Source: Epiperipatus broadwayi | Taxonomy: Eukaryota > Onychophora > Udeonychophora > Euonychophora > Peripatidae | Assembly: GCA_028023455.1 (NCBI GenBank) | Contig: JAQFVV010012404.1 | Span: 14,247,000 to 14,310,999 of the forward strand | Direction of reading: 5' to 3' | Length of the DNA stretch: 64,000 bases | Shown here: one piece after another, positions 48,301-59,075 of the stretch | How positions within the stretch are numbered: position 1 is the first letter of the stretch | Layout of the letters: the number at the start of each line of letters is the position of its first letter | Notes under the pieces: model-generated | Database searches by the model: none | Seen by the model: only the letters and a program-made list of their open reading frames with translations | Told to the model about the DNA's origin: nothing | Position numbers and translations under genes: made by a program

Positions 48301-48765
48301 TACGTATATTGCACTGAATTCACTAGATTGGTATATAAGCTTGATTGTAATGAGATTGGCATCATGGTAAAGCACTTTATAGGAAGAAGGTGGTTTCCTG
48401 TTATTAATGATGATTCCTACCCCTCCAGCAGCTGATGTATTAGTAGACAGAAAAGTGAAGCCCAGTTTTGAAAGTTTGAGAATTATGTGAGGGTTGGAGT
48501 TTAGGTGATATTTGGTCTCTCCTAAGAATAAAATATGAGGAGATGTAAGATGAAAAAAATGCCTAATCGCATATAAACGGTCAGTAGAATTAATTCCCCT
48601 GATGTTAAGACCAATGATTTGGCACTTGATCCTATCCATAAAGATTATTGCTGCTTGGTTTTACCGCCAGTGGAATCTTTGATTGAAGGTTGTAATGGTC
48701 CTTGTGATCACTGAATTTCTGATCTGGCAAGGATGGCCTGTGGAAATCAGCTCGAAAGAGCTCAG
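45343..48765 (-). mobile_element. Well-preserved LINE inserted in the Penelope-like terminus
   Basis: A 3,423-bp insertion on the minus strand bounded by a perfect 14-bp duplication. It begins (minus strand) CTGAGCTCTTTCGAG with a 126-bp 5' leader, encodes one endonuclease-reverse transcriptase protein (48639 to 45458) and ends with a 115-bp 3' region finishing in an AT-rich ttatttataa stretch without a long poly(A) tail. Its G+C content is visibly higher than the flanks, which fits a recent arrival. The clade is uncertain (APE type; L1/Tx1-like by endonuclease style). Confidence 0.88.
45458..48639 (-). pseudogene. LINE endonuclease-reverse transcriptase, two stops and one frameshift
   Basis: From 48639 down to 46261 the protein stays in one frame, interrupted only by stops at 48175-48177 and 47887-47889. 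A frameshift near 46261-46288 then leads to the C-terminal part ending at 45458. Endonuclease motifs: GLNIRGINS (Asn), LGETK (Glu), AIYVDC, LLGDFNLQ (GDFN), LIDLMFY and FSDHLAL (SDH). Reverse transcriptase motifs: RPISMTPILLKVIE, VQLDISEAFDSVD (motif A), IPQGSPLSGLLFILYL (motif B), FAYMDDVLVTL (catalytic YMDD) and FNLNKSSAW. A Cys-His knuckle, CHNCHRTCETFDHMI, follows near 45815-45770. Full length would be about 1,060 residues, typical for an APE-type LINE. The protein nicks target DNA and primes cDNA synthesis from it. This copy cannot make the intact enzyme. Confidence 0.9.
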
Positions 48766-48779
48766 TTTCATATATTTAT
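48766..48779. repeat. 14-bp target-site duplication, LINE 5' side
   Basis: TTTCATATATTTAT, identical to 45329-45342. Confidence 0.85.
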
Positions 48780-50694
48780 CTTTGATGTTCCTCCTGATTT
48801 CTTCACTTTTTCCTAAGAGCAAAGTTGATTAGTGTTATCCATATATTATGTATAGTCACACTAGGTTGGCTTATGGGATTTTTACCATTGTCATGTGAGC
48901 AGCTTCATTAAATTTTTTTCTTTGTACATTTTTTTTATCCAATATTTTTGTTTTTCCAAATTTAACATATGTTCATTGGCGCATTACATGGTCTGCTACC
49001 TTAGACACATCTGTTTTCTCTCTTCTAATCACCAGTTTGTGTTGCCTGGACTCACAAATATATGTTCTTCCACATTCACATTGTATTTCATAAATGCAGT
49101 TTTTTTCTTTTCAGCATTTTAAATTTAGGCTTTGGAGATGTTAGTATTTCCTCATAGGGTGGTATGGCTCTGGAAAGTTGTTTTGATGTTATACTGATTG
49201 CAGATTTTTCTTAATTTGTCTGTTATTTTTGGAATGTATGGGTATTCTACAGTACCAATAATTGTCTGTTCTCTTGATGGTTCTTTTTGTTGTCTATTTA
49301 ATATTTTTAATAGAAGCATTTGCCAAATCACTGGTTTCTGAACAAACTTCTCTTGCTCTGTTCCATAGTGATAGTATAACTCCATGTTTTGTGCTTCTGA
49401 TGTGATTGGATGTATAGGCTGGTATTTTCTGTATGTGTAGGTTTTTGGTAAACTGTAGTTTTGATTTTGCCATGAGAGAGTCTTGTCACAAGAACATTTA
49501 AGAATACCAATTTTTGTTGTTCTTCTGATTCTATTCTGAATTTAGTTGAAGGGGATATATTGGTGGTGTGTTTCCAGAAAGTTTGTAGCAGTGCTTCAAC
49601 ATGTGGCCATACAACAAATGTATCATCCACATAGTGAAGCCAAACTATAGGTGGATATGGAGTAGTTTTTATGGCTAAGATTTCAAGTTCTTCCATGTAA
49701 ACATTGCTAATCAGGGGAGTCAATGGTGAGCACATAGCCATTCCTTGATTTCATTGGAAGAATGTTGTGTTATATTGAAAGCAGGTTGTTTTTATGCAGA
49801 TGTTAATAGTTCCATTATACTATCAATAGGAAGAGCTGTTCTGCTTTGTAAACTATTATCACCATTTAATCTTTTCCTTGCAATAGACAATGTTTCTTAC
49901 ATGGTACATTTGTGAATAAACTTTCCACATTAAAGCTTATCAGTAAATCAGTTCTTTCAATTTTCATGTTCTTGATTAATTCTACAAAATGTCTAGAATC
50001 CCTGACAAAGGCCTGGGTCCTGTATGGCAAAGGACTTAGAACTTTGAGAAAAAATCTTGCCAAATTTTGATGAGGTGAATCTCTAAAACTGGAATATGAT
50101 CCTTATGGATTTTAGGTAGACCATAAAGATGAGACATTTTGCTGAAATATGATGTTATTTTACTTTTTTTTTAATCAGTGAAGTACTTGCAATACTTTCT
50201 GAGTTAATGCTCGTAACTTTGTTTCCATACTCGGTATTGGATTTTTTGCCACTTTTTATATTGGCCTGCTATGAGGAGTTCTTGTATTTTGTTGTCTTAA
50301 TCATCTGTATCCATTACAGCTGTTGCATTGCCTTTGTCAGCATGGAGAATAATTATAGATCGATCTACTTTGAGAGTTTTAATTGCTTTCATCTCGCTAT
50401 AGGATATGTTTGACTTGTTTTTGTTACTTGCCAAGATGTTCTTTTTATTCTCCAGTATAATTCTGCTGCTTCTTCTAAAGGCAATTTTTGAGTGACTTCC
50501 TTGATGGTTGCCATTATATCTAATAAAAGGATATTAGATGATGTTACATCAATGTTTAATCCTCTTTCAAGAACAGAAATTTCAGTATCTGTTAAATGTT
50601 TAGAACTGAGCTTTTTAACAAATGAAGTTGGTACATTATGATTTTTGATATGCCCATGTAAATTAGCAAGTTTCTTCTTTGTGTCAATGAACAT
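48780..50694 (-). mobile_element. Penelope-like element (minus strand)
   Basis: The coding region runs from the N-terminal frame at 50694 to the end of the GIY-YIG domain near 48890, followed by its untranslated end at 48780. The element continues at 45342-45040 beyond the LINE. A second, inverted copy of its last 500 bp (50685-51250) abuts its start, the pLTR-like arrangement known from Penelope-like elements. Confidence 0.85.
48890..50694 (-). pseudogene. Penelope-like reverse transcriptase with GIY-YIG endonuclease
   Basis: The N-terminal frame (50694-50389) has FVKKLSSKHLTDTEISVLER, typical of the start of these proteins. Then come LHADKGNATAVMD (near 50330), HLYGLPKIHK (near 50125, a Penelope hallmark), LISFNVESLFTNVP (near 49905), CSPLTPLISNVYMEELE (near 49710), WLHYVDDTFVVW (catalytic YVDD near 49625), LVFLNVLVTR (FLDV type) and TTVYQKPTHTENTSLY. 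The endonuclease domain near 49110-48890 reads YEIQCECGRTYICES, then LVIRREKTDVSKVADHVMRQ and, one frame over, a KYWIKKMYKEKNLMKLLT end. The GIY-YIG Gly is replaced by Cys (YIC). Several stops and frameshifts make it inactive. It copies RNA by target-primed synthesis, probably at nicks made by the GIY-YIG domain. Confidence 0.85.
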
Positions 50695-50930
50695 ATGTTC
50701 AACTGGGGAAATACAAAAATATTGGAGAGAGAAGAAAAAAGATACAAAGAAGAAAATCTAAAAAAGCTGCTCACATGATAATCACAAAAAATCCCATAGG
50801 CCAACCTAGTATGACTATACATAATGTATGGAAACCACTAATCAACTTTGTTCTTAGGAAAAAGTGAAGAAATCAGGAGGAATCTCATAAATAATTATAT
50901 GAAATTACTACAGGCTATTGACTTTGGTAT

Positions 50931-51005
50931 GTTGGCTCAATTGGTCAGAGCATTACCTTAAAATTCGATACTCAAGAATCTAAAGGTTCAGGTTCAAATC
51001 CCATG
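50931..51005 (+). other. tRNA-like A-box/B-box module in the element terminus
   Basis: Sequence ttggctcaattggtcagagc (A-box-like) followed 40 bp later by ggttcaaatccc (B-box-like), with spacing of a tRNA-derived pol III promoter. The left arm has the same module with an internal deletion. It could serve as an internal promoter or mark a SINE embedded in, or sharing, the Penelope-like terminus. It is not a functional tRNA gene because acceptor and anticodon stems do not form. Confidence 0.65.
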
Positions 51006-51024
51006 CTAATACTGTCACTGATCA

Positions 51025-51105
51025 GGCCAACAACACCTGAAAAAGAGGAGAGAATAATACCTCTTGAAACATTGTGCATATACTAACCTGTTTGATGTGC
51101 TATTA
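51025..51105 (+). ncRNA. Hammerhead-ribozyme-like motif, right arm
   Basis: Reads cacCTGAaaa (expected CTGATGA, mutated), a stem-II candidate agagg...cctct with an AT-rich loop, then tGAAACA (51065-51071) and a downstream tgttt at about 51089 that can pair with AAACA as stem III. The left arm keeps CTGATGA but has lost GAAA. The two arms together match both conserved cores of a type I hammerhead. Pairing of stem I is poor by eye, so the call remains tentative. Confidence 0.4.
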
Positions 51106-51250
51106 CTAAAAGTTGAATGTATTTGGAATATTTAAATAGTTAAATTCTTCTAAAGACATTTAATACTAATGATGGAAATAGTCCAATATAAAAATGCAAC
51201 TACAACACCATCAACACAAACCTTCAGGAAAACATATATATTGTATTGCC

Positions 51251-52379
51251 AAAAGTATTTCATATTCATTGGGCATTACTATGTGTTATATATTGAGAAA
51301 ACCTTTTTTGAAGTTTTTTCCTGATCTCTTAAAAGACAATGTCTTTTGAAGCAAATATTTTTCTTTTATTTAGCCATTCATTATTATAGTGAAATCCATC
51401 TATTAATTTTTATATAAACAACATTATTTTTGCTTATTGAAAAGACACATTAAGAGAGAGAGAGAGAGAGAGTTTGATCTGGGCTTTATATTTATTTTCC
51501 TTTCCTAATGACAAAACATTGAAGACATCAGCTTAGACATTGTTCCTATGGTTTCACTCAAATATAATGAATTGCTATTGTCTCTGTTATAACGAGTTAA
51601 TATTTTGCTCAATAAAATTTTTTTGAAATGCAACAGCATTCATCATTAAAAATTTTCTTAACTTCGTACTAAATAAACAGTTCTTTAAAAAAATAATAAT
51701 AAATAATAATAATACTAAACCTGCAAACCAAATACATTGTATTGAAATATATATAATGGATTATAATATAAATGACTATAAATTTACTCTTTCTGTATTA
51801 ATCCATTAATTCCTGGTATACCAAAATTTATAGTGTTACTATTATCTAAATTACTGTTAAGCTAAAATTAATAGCTGAAGTGAAACTTTAAGTTTATTAT
51901 TAGTAAGCTTCTATTTTATGGACTTATAAATTTAAAATTTTGGATCTATAATGTACATTTTATATTCTATTCTTACATGAATAACCAATCCAAAAGTTAT
52001 AATATGTATACATATATTGGTGAATTATTTACACAAAGTTCAATAAAATGATGTTACATACAGACAATATTAAATAATAAAAAAAGCAATACTAATAAGA
52101 AAGATAAAACCAAAATGTAATAGAGATTCTGTGATTAGGATGACATTAGTATATATAAAGAGGAAAATATATAAAGAAAAAATTACTTATAAATGAATTG
52201 TGGGTTGTAAAAGAAATGCTTACACAGTAATATAAACATGAATATATTTATAGATATTACTTTTTTTTTTAAAAAAAAAAACTTAGCATAATATTTACAT
52301 ATAAAACAGTCTAATATAAATTTATAAGACAGAGTTATATAATAATTATAATAAAAGTTAAAGTGTATAATATATATAT
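51251..52379. other. AT-rich spacer
   Basis: Contains a (GA)n tract at 51453-51472. No gene recognised. Confidence 0.55.
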
Positions 52380-52988
52380 AAAGTATTGTAGTGATTATAG
52401 AGGAAGCTAGAGTATAAGATAATTTCTTAATAAAGACTGGGGAGTTAGAGAGATGGAGAAATAGTATGGAGAGTAAAAAGAGTTTAAATATGTATAGAAA
52501 TAAACAGAATATTAGGTGTGAGTTAATATATGATAATAATAAGGAAAGTAGTTTATTGTTTAAGGCTTGAACTGGATCTTTAGCTACAAGAGAATATACA
52601 TGTAAATGGAAAAATATGGGTGATTTGTTTTGTAAATTATGTAAGGAAGGAATAGAAAATATTAGGCATTTGTTAATTGAATGCAAATGTTTGAAAACAG
52701 AAAGGGTACATATAATGAAGTAGTGGAAAAATAAATATGAAAAGAGTGTTTATACAGAAAGTGAATTATTGGTTTTTATGCTGGGTTTGGGAAAAGATAA
52801 GGGGGATTTAGATATAAAGGTTATAGAGTTGACAAAGATTATGTTGTGGAAATGGGATAGAGCAGATTGTGGGTAAATTTAGAGTGGGGAATGTAAAATA
52901 AAGTGGCTAACAGGTTTATCTGGGCATAATTGCTGAGATATTCTTGACTTCGTTTAAGGAAAAGCCATAATACATCACATCACATTTT
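52380..52988 (+). mobile_element. 5'-truncated copy of the 2.6-6.2 kb LINE family
   Basis: Matches 5640-6245 closely (for example tatggagagtaaaaagagtt, then aaggaaagtagtttatt, then ggaatagaaaatattaggca) and ends with attgctgagatattcttgac, a ttaaggaaaagccat block and a CATCACATCACAT tail. It encodes the Cys-rich C-terminal knuckle, CKLCKEGIENIRHLLIECKC, with its histidine intact, where the long copy has Tyr. A minus-strand frame at 52183-52686 is a shadow. The sequence is interrupted by stops and is only the last sixth of the element. Confidence 0.88.
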
Positions 52989-53703
52989 AAAATGTTTTTT
53001 TTTTTTACTTTTGAAAATTTTAACATAAAATTGGGTAAGTTAAAAGATTACAATATTTATAGTCTTTATACATTAAAAAATTATTAATAACATAAGAATG
53101 AATAAGAAAATAATTATATGATTTAAAAATTAAAAAGAATATTAATAAATGAATTAAGATTAAACTGAGAATTATATGGAAATAAAATTATTAAGTATTT
53201 TATTAAGATGAAGCTGATAAAACTAAAGTTTAACTTTATAAGGAATAGAAGTAATTATGAGATTATTAAAAAATAATAAAAATGAATAATATTTTTAAAT
53301 TAATATTTGTTCATGAATATGTATGTATTCAGTCAGGAATACATGTGTATAATTTATATTTTATAGTTATATTGTATATTTTATTTTATATTAACTGTAT
53401 TATTTTGTTTGAGTTTGATTGTATTTATTTCAGTTTTATTATGTTTTGTTATATATTTCATGTTTTTTTTATTTTATTAATTTTATTGTTTACATTTTTT
53501 ATGGTATTACTTATATAGTTACGTATTTTGTTCATTATATCATAGCTCTGAAGAAAACTGCAGAACAGTCAAAATGTAATATTGTGTATGCATATAGGCA
53601 CAATAAAAGGTTTTTGCTAAAAAGTGTTCAAAGTAGTGGATAAATTGCATTTATATAAGATATTACAGCCAAATAAAGGAATTGATATATTTGGTAATAT
53701 TTC
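52989..53703. other. AT-rich spacer
   Basis: Two overlapping frames (53282-53643) are very hydrophobic and T-rich, as expected for chance frames in such DNA. No recognisable gene. Confidence 0.5.
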
Positions 53704-53704
53704 T

Positions 53705-53861
53705 GAAAAACAATACATGCTATGGGAACATTTATGTGCCATGAGAAAAAGCCACTCAATCTAATTAAGTTTTTTTGTTGTTGTTCTTTGTTATTTTTGT
53801 TAAATTTTTTTTCTTCAATATCTCATGACACATTAATGTTTCCATAGCAGGTATTGTTTTT
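53705..53861. repeat. Small foldback with about 42-bp arms
   Basis: The left arm, gaaaaacaatacatgctatg followed by ggaacatttatgtgccatga, recurs inverted at 53820-53861 with few mismatches. The loop is GTT/TTG-rich. It lies directly beside the compound microsatellite and may be a minimal MITE. Confidence 0.75.
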
Positions 53862-53871
53862 ATTTATTTAT

Positions 53872-53891
53872 TTTTGTTGTTGTTGTTGTTG

Positions 53892-53962
<71 letters not shown>

Positions 53963-53993
53963 GTCGTTGTTGTTGTTATTGTTGTTATTATTT
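53872..53993. repeat. Compound (GTT)n-(ATT)n-(GTT)n microsatellite
   Basis: About seven GTT units, a long ATT block of more than 20 units, then interrupted GTT/GTC units. The polyisoleucine/polythreonine frame on the minus strand is only a reading of this tract. Confidence 0.95.
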
Positions 53994-56900
53994 TATAATA
54001 CTCAGACACATGTCTAATAGGTATAGCATATAATCTCTTATATGAATTTTTGTTAACATTTGTGCTTGTGAAGATCATTTAAATATAAATGTGTTCATGT
54101 GATTGTCATTATCAAAAATTTATTATTATATATTTTTTGTTAGCAAATAATTTGTAGCCATTCAATAATCGCGAGATATGTTCGAGGGGTAGGTCTGTTA
54201 TAATAATCTTACATGTGTGTGTGTTCATATGCATAAATATAAGAATCCCTTTATTATTTAAAAGAGTTTATTATAGAAAGATACTTGTTAGAATTATTAT
54301 AACTTAGTGATAAAACCTCTTGCTAGATTCTTCAAAATTATTTGTGATTCAGAAAAAAGTATTAAATATTTTTTTTGCTTTACTTGAGGACCATTTATAA
54401 TATGTAAAAGATTAGTTTAAGAAGTCTGCATTTGTTCACCCTAAAAGAGTAAAGTGTAATTTAGAAAACATATTTATAATAGCTTAAAAAGAATCTCGAT
54501 ATTTTTTTTTATATCTGGATTGCAAAGTTAGATAATCTTACATTAAAAAACGAATCTCTAATCTTGAACCATTTGACTTTAGAAAATGCTATTATTATTG
54601 TTGTTACATGTTACTTAATTTTAGGAAGTGAATGATCTTCATTCAGACACAAATGTAACTTAATAAGTATTACTGACAAATGTCACAAATATGAATGTCA
54701 CAGAAATAAAATTTAAAAAAAATTCTATGAAATAAAAATGGATACTATGCTTTGTTATTTTGTTGTTATTACCATTCTTGAAAAAAAAAAGGGAGAATAT
54801 ATAGATCATAAATAAAAGATATACTATTTGTTTTACTTAAAGTGACTTCGTAAATTTTTGTTTTGTTTAGAAGTTCTTCAGTTATCGATACCCGATACAC
54901 CTGGGTCATGTTGCAATACTTGATATTGATAATTTAATTATTGTTATTTTTATCCCGAGAATATTTAAATGCTAATGATTGCTTGCACAAACATTAATAA
55001 GCAGTTGTATTGTGTAACATTAATAATTTAGAAGTATTAAATAAATTATTTATATGTAATTGTTTATAAGTATAAATTAGATCCAATAAAATATTCCCTT
55101 TGTTTCTATTTTATATTTTATCAAGTAATCAAGTCTCTTTGGTTATTTTTAAGACTAAATTCTGGGACTAGATAAGTTAAGTATTGATACTAATTAATTG
55201 AAAGTCCACTTTTTATATGATATGATTGAGGAGTGTAGAACTTAGAGGGCACGTTGAATAAGATAAACCTTGCACACGCTGTTTCATTACAATTTTTATA
55301 TAGCAATCTATGGGGCATTTAAAGAGTTGGCTTCCCAATTTCCAATTATATACTATTTTGTTTTTCCAATTTGTAGGGATTAATAAAGCATCTCGTCCTC
55401 ACACAATATGTTCCATTACAATACATACATATTTTAAATATATCATATATGTACACCAATATATATTTTCAAAATTTATATTACATTCATATCATAAAAT
55501 ATCAAAAGCAGGACGTCGTTACTATTTTATAAATTAAATAATTAGATAATAATTTGAAGAAGCAAAAATAACTTAATCTATTATTTTTTTCATAGAAGAT
55601 GAAATTATAAAAAAACTCTTACATGGGCATTAAGTGAGATATAGTTGCTATATAAAGAAAGTAGATTATTTTGGTTATTTAGCTTCTTCTTGTGTTTAAC
55701 AGTATTTCACTCTTTCTGTCTCTCTCCCCCCCTCTCTATATATGTACTGAATGAATAGGTGTAGAAGTCGCTAGTATTTTATAGATTGTTTTATATCAGT
55801 TAATATTATTACAATTATAAAAACCATAAAAAGTTAAAATGTATACTTTAATATTTAGATCAGTAATAGAAAATTAGTAAATAAATAATAAAAGATTTTA
55901 TAGATTATCTATATTTTTTTATAATTTTGATATTAATTAATATAAAATATTTTATAAAACCCTAAGGACTTACTGCTTTTGATTTTTTATATTTTATGAT
56001 ATAAATGTAATATAAATTTTGATGATATAAATTGGCATATATATATATATTGGATATGATATTTGTATACATGTTGTATATGAATGATGCATAATATATG
56101 CATGTGAAATATATATATTTGGTGTGTATATTTAAATATTTAATAGAACATACAAATGAGTCAATTTATAAGGGGATATAATGTTTTGTTCCATTATATA
56201 TATCTTGTAGTTTGGAAAAAGATCGCTAGTCAACTGAAACTGTCAGATTGATGAGGTTTAATAAACTGAGTATTGTAATGGTAATAAAGAAAGGTAGATT
56301 TATTTAATCACTTTTTAATACAACTTGTATTTAATATTGGATATTCATTTAATAATTCTCTTTCACATTCACCAGTATTTTCCTTCCATAAGTTAGACTT
56401 TACCTGCAATTTATGTCATATAAATCTAAAAATTAATCATACATATATGAATTTTTAATCTTAGAAGATATGAAAACACTTATAATTCTTTCAAAAAAAA
56501 TATTAATTATTAAATCTAAATAATTAAAATGAACAAATCTTTTTTAATTCAACAAAATATAAGCATATAAATACATTAAATATGTCTACAATTGTCTGAA
56601 GTGAAATAACTTTTTTAAAAAAAATTCAACTGTAAATTACCATGATTTCAGAAGGTTCTCAAATATTTTTTTAAATTTGAAGGCAAATAAAAATAAATTA
56701 AAATCTGTGTGAAAATAGTTTTATTTTATGCCAGGCTTTCTAATGTATTGAGAATTGATAGCAACACAATAAAGTTTGGACATAAAAATGTGGTTAAGTA
56801 AACTTTGAATATTGAATACATTTATTTCACACTAAACTATTATACAGAACCAACATGATTTTGTGGTAAAATAGAAAATAGGTTGTTTTAATGGAAATCA

Positions 56901-57420
56901 ATGCCCTGAGTCTCAAAATGATATCAAATACTTTATTTCATATCTGGTTGTAGTGCAATTCTGTTTTTTAGTTTCTATAGCTGTAAGTTGTAATGCCGAG
57001 AGAAGATCTCATTATATCTTGTTATAATACAATTATGTAACTTTAATTGTGATTGTTTATGTACATTTAACTATTTAATATATGTTGCAGACATATTAAT
57101 TGTTATATTGCATTTGATTTTTGTCTGGTACATTCATAACAAACTCATTTCAGATATGCAATAAGAAGAGTGCAATGGAAATTTGGATGTAGTAATATAC
57201 TTCTCTAAAACTGCTTGTATAAACAAAAGTATTTAAAACTCCATCCCTATCTTATTCAGTTAAAAATATTGGGCTGTTTTCAAGATTATCCATCACTCAT
57301 GTTTAAGACATGACCCAACATGTTTGCATTCTGTGAACTTTTATTTCCATTTGTATCCATGTATGTGTTATTGAGAATATAAAAACCACTTTTTAATCTT
57401 TACTTATAAATTTTTTATAA
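53994..57420. other. Long AT-rich spacer
   Basis: Holds a short CT-rich tract near 55718-55738 and the transposon-end relic near 54897. No gene recognised. The frame at 55310-55537 has no family resemblance. Confidence 0.5.
54896..54907. other. Relic resembling the end of the 1,191-bp transposon
   Basis: TACACCTGGGTC, identical to the TA-flanked outer end of the element at 13315. No matching opposite end was found nearby, so it may be a solo or eroded end. Confidence 0.4.
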
Positions 57421-57426
57421 TAATTA

Positions 57427-57690
57427 TTTTAAGACACCATGGCTAGTGTATCAGGGATGCACAGAAGACAGTGTCTACACACAGCTCCAAAAAGCATCCA
57501 AGAACTTCAAAAACACAAAAAAAAATTTGGGAAAGGAAAAAGAGTGACAGAAGGAGTTTAGGTGTTTAAGCTTTCAACTTATATACATTTTACTTTGCTT
57601 GCTAAATTGTTTTGTTTTTGTGTTATATCACTTTTTTTTTGCATGTTGTAATTTCATACTTAAAGTGAAACCTGAGAATAAAATTGGAAA
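57427..57690 (+). other. Possible terminal exon: 41-codon frame with strong start context and poly(A) signal
   Basis: A T-rich stretch ending in AG (ataattattttaag) precedes acaccATGG, a Kozak-like start. The frame reads MASVSGMHRRQCLHTAPKSI then QELQKHKKKFGKGKRVTEGV and stops near 57561. About 115 bp further lies AATAAA at about 57678. The basic, mixed composition is unlike the surrounding chance frames. I do not recognise the protein. It could be the last exon of an unseen host gene, a processed remnant, or chance. Confidence 0.3.
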
Positions 57691-58633
57691 GTTTCTGAAA
57701 AGAAAAATTAATTTAAGCATCACCCTCTCAAAATAATATTTTGAAGCATATTCAGCTTTGTTACAAGTATGACAATTTTAATATTTTCTTGGATTTATTT
57801 ATTTATTTTCTTTATTAAAAATAACTTCCTCTTTATGTATATATATGCTACAAGCAGCATTATTTCTTAAATATTTCTTAAATTATATTTTTAATAAAAC
57901 TATGTATGAATAATCCTGTAATTTTTACATCAAGTAGGGCTAATATTTTAAATATGTTATTGAATGGCATCACTGATTTAAAATATACATTTACCTTTCA
58001 GTTTCATTGGCTTAAAAATAAGTAAAAGCAACAAACAAACCATGCTATTGTTTAGCAAGCAATTTATATTGTTTTTAACGTAAAAAAGTAAAATAAAACT
58101 GCATTTTGCATACTAAAATTTTTATGTAATATATCCGACTCAGTTAATTTTAAGCCATCAAAAGTTTATGTAATGACAAAATAATATTTTGCATTATTTT
58201 TTAAGCAGATGTATTACAGCAAAAATAAATCAATTTTTGAACTCCATACAATAAAATTAGTAAAATCCACCTAATTTGATTTTTAGGACAGAAAAAAGGT
58301 TTTTATTTGCAGGTTAAGGTTATTGTTATTATTTTACTAAATTCTATTGATAATGTATTAATTTTAACTTTTGTTTGAAGTCATATATTAATATTACAAT
58401 TAAAATTCTGGTACTATAGATAACAAAAATATATATAAAAACATTTGATTAATATAATTCAGAAAAATAGATACAAAACTGATACAGCTGTTTTCTTTTT
58501 AAATTTCCATTTTTTGATTGTATAAACTGAACGTGTTATTAAGTAACAAAACTGACATTCCATTTACAAGCATATTTTTTAATTCTTATTCAATCTATTG
58601 AATAATAAATGAAATATTAAACATAAAAAATTT
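57691..58633. other. AT-rich spacer
   Basis: Nothing recognisable. Confidence 0.5.
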
Positions 58634-59075
58634 ATAAACTAAAGATCAACATTTCAAGCTAATGTACATGCACTTTTTTTAATGAATGTTAACAATAAAT
58701 GAATACTTTCATTTCCAACACAAGATAAAGTCTTTGCGAAAGAATAGAATGAATCCACATATTCTTTCAACCCAAATGCTTAAGTATGGGCAAATCTTAA
58801 GCACTGGAAATGAAAGCATGAAGATAAACCAATCACTTTAAATTACTCTTTACCATATCTGAATGAATGACGCCTATGGAATTTTTCTAGAATTTATGAT
58901 ATATCATTCTTAAATGAAACTAAACATATATAAATGAGATATTTATTTATAAAGTGCGATGTATATAAATTATAATAAACTAAAGATCAGCATTTCAAGC
59001 TAATGTACATGTGCTTTTTTTATGAATGTTAATAATAAATGAATACTTTCATTTCCAACACAAGATAAAGTCCAA
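58634..59075 (+). repeat. 100-bp direct repeat, offset 343 bp
   Basis: Segment 58634-58733 (ctaaagatcaacatttcaag, agctaatgtacatg, then a gaatactttcatttccaaca block) recurs at 58977-59075 with about six differences. The intervening sequence does not show a third copy. Confidence 0.85.

Larger units (their letters stand above)
50685..51250 (+). mobile_element. Inverted second copy of the Penelope-like 3' terminus (right arm)
   Basis: The plus strand first encodes the C-terminal end of the same protein family, EHMFNWGNTKILERREKRYK then EENLKKLLT and a stop (50690-50781). The untranslated end follows (gctgctcacatga, then an atcccataggccaacctagt block and a gtgaagaaatcaggaggaa block, matching 48785-48905 in reverse). 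Next come the tRNA-like module at 50931-51005 and the hammerhead-like motif at 51025-51105, up to about 51250. It is a 5'-truncated copy lying head-to-head with the start of the main element. It lacks the LINE, so it shows what the left arm looked like before the insertion. Confidence 0.8.

Noticed and set aside
50931-51005. Functional tRNA gene
   Set aside because: A and B boxes are present but acceptor and anticodon stems do not form, and it is repeated inside an element terminus.
52183-52686. 167-codon minus-strand frame
   Set aside because: Mostly low-complexity and hydrophobic. Its 52380-52686 part lies antisense to the truncated LINE copy, whose plus-strand translation is recognisable.
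53860-54078. Reading frame encoding poly-Ile/poly-Thr on the minus strand
   Set aside because: It is only a translation of the (ATT)n/(GTT)n microsatellite.
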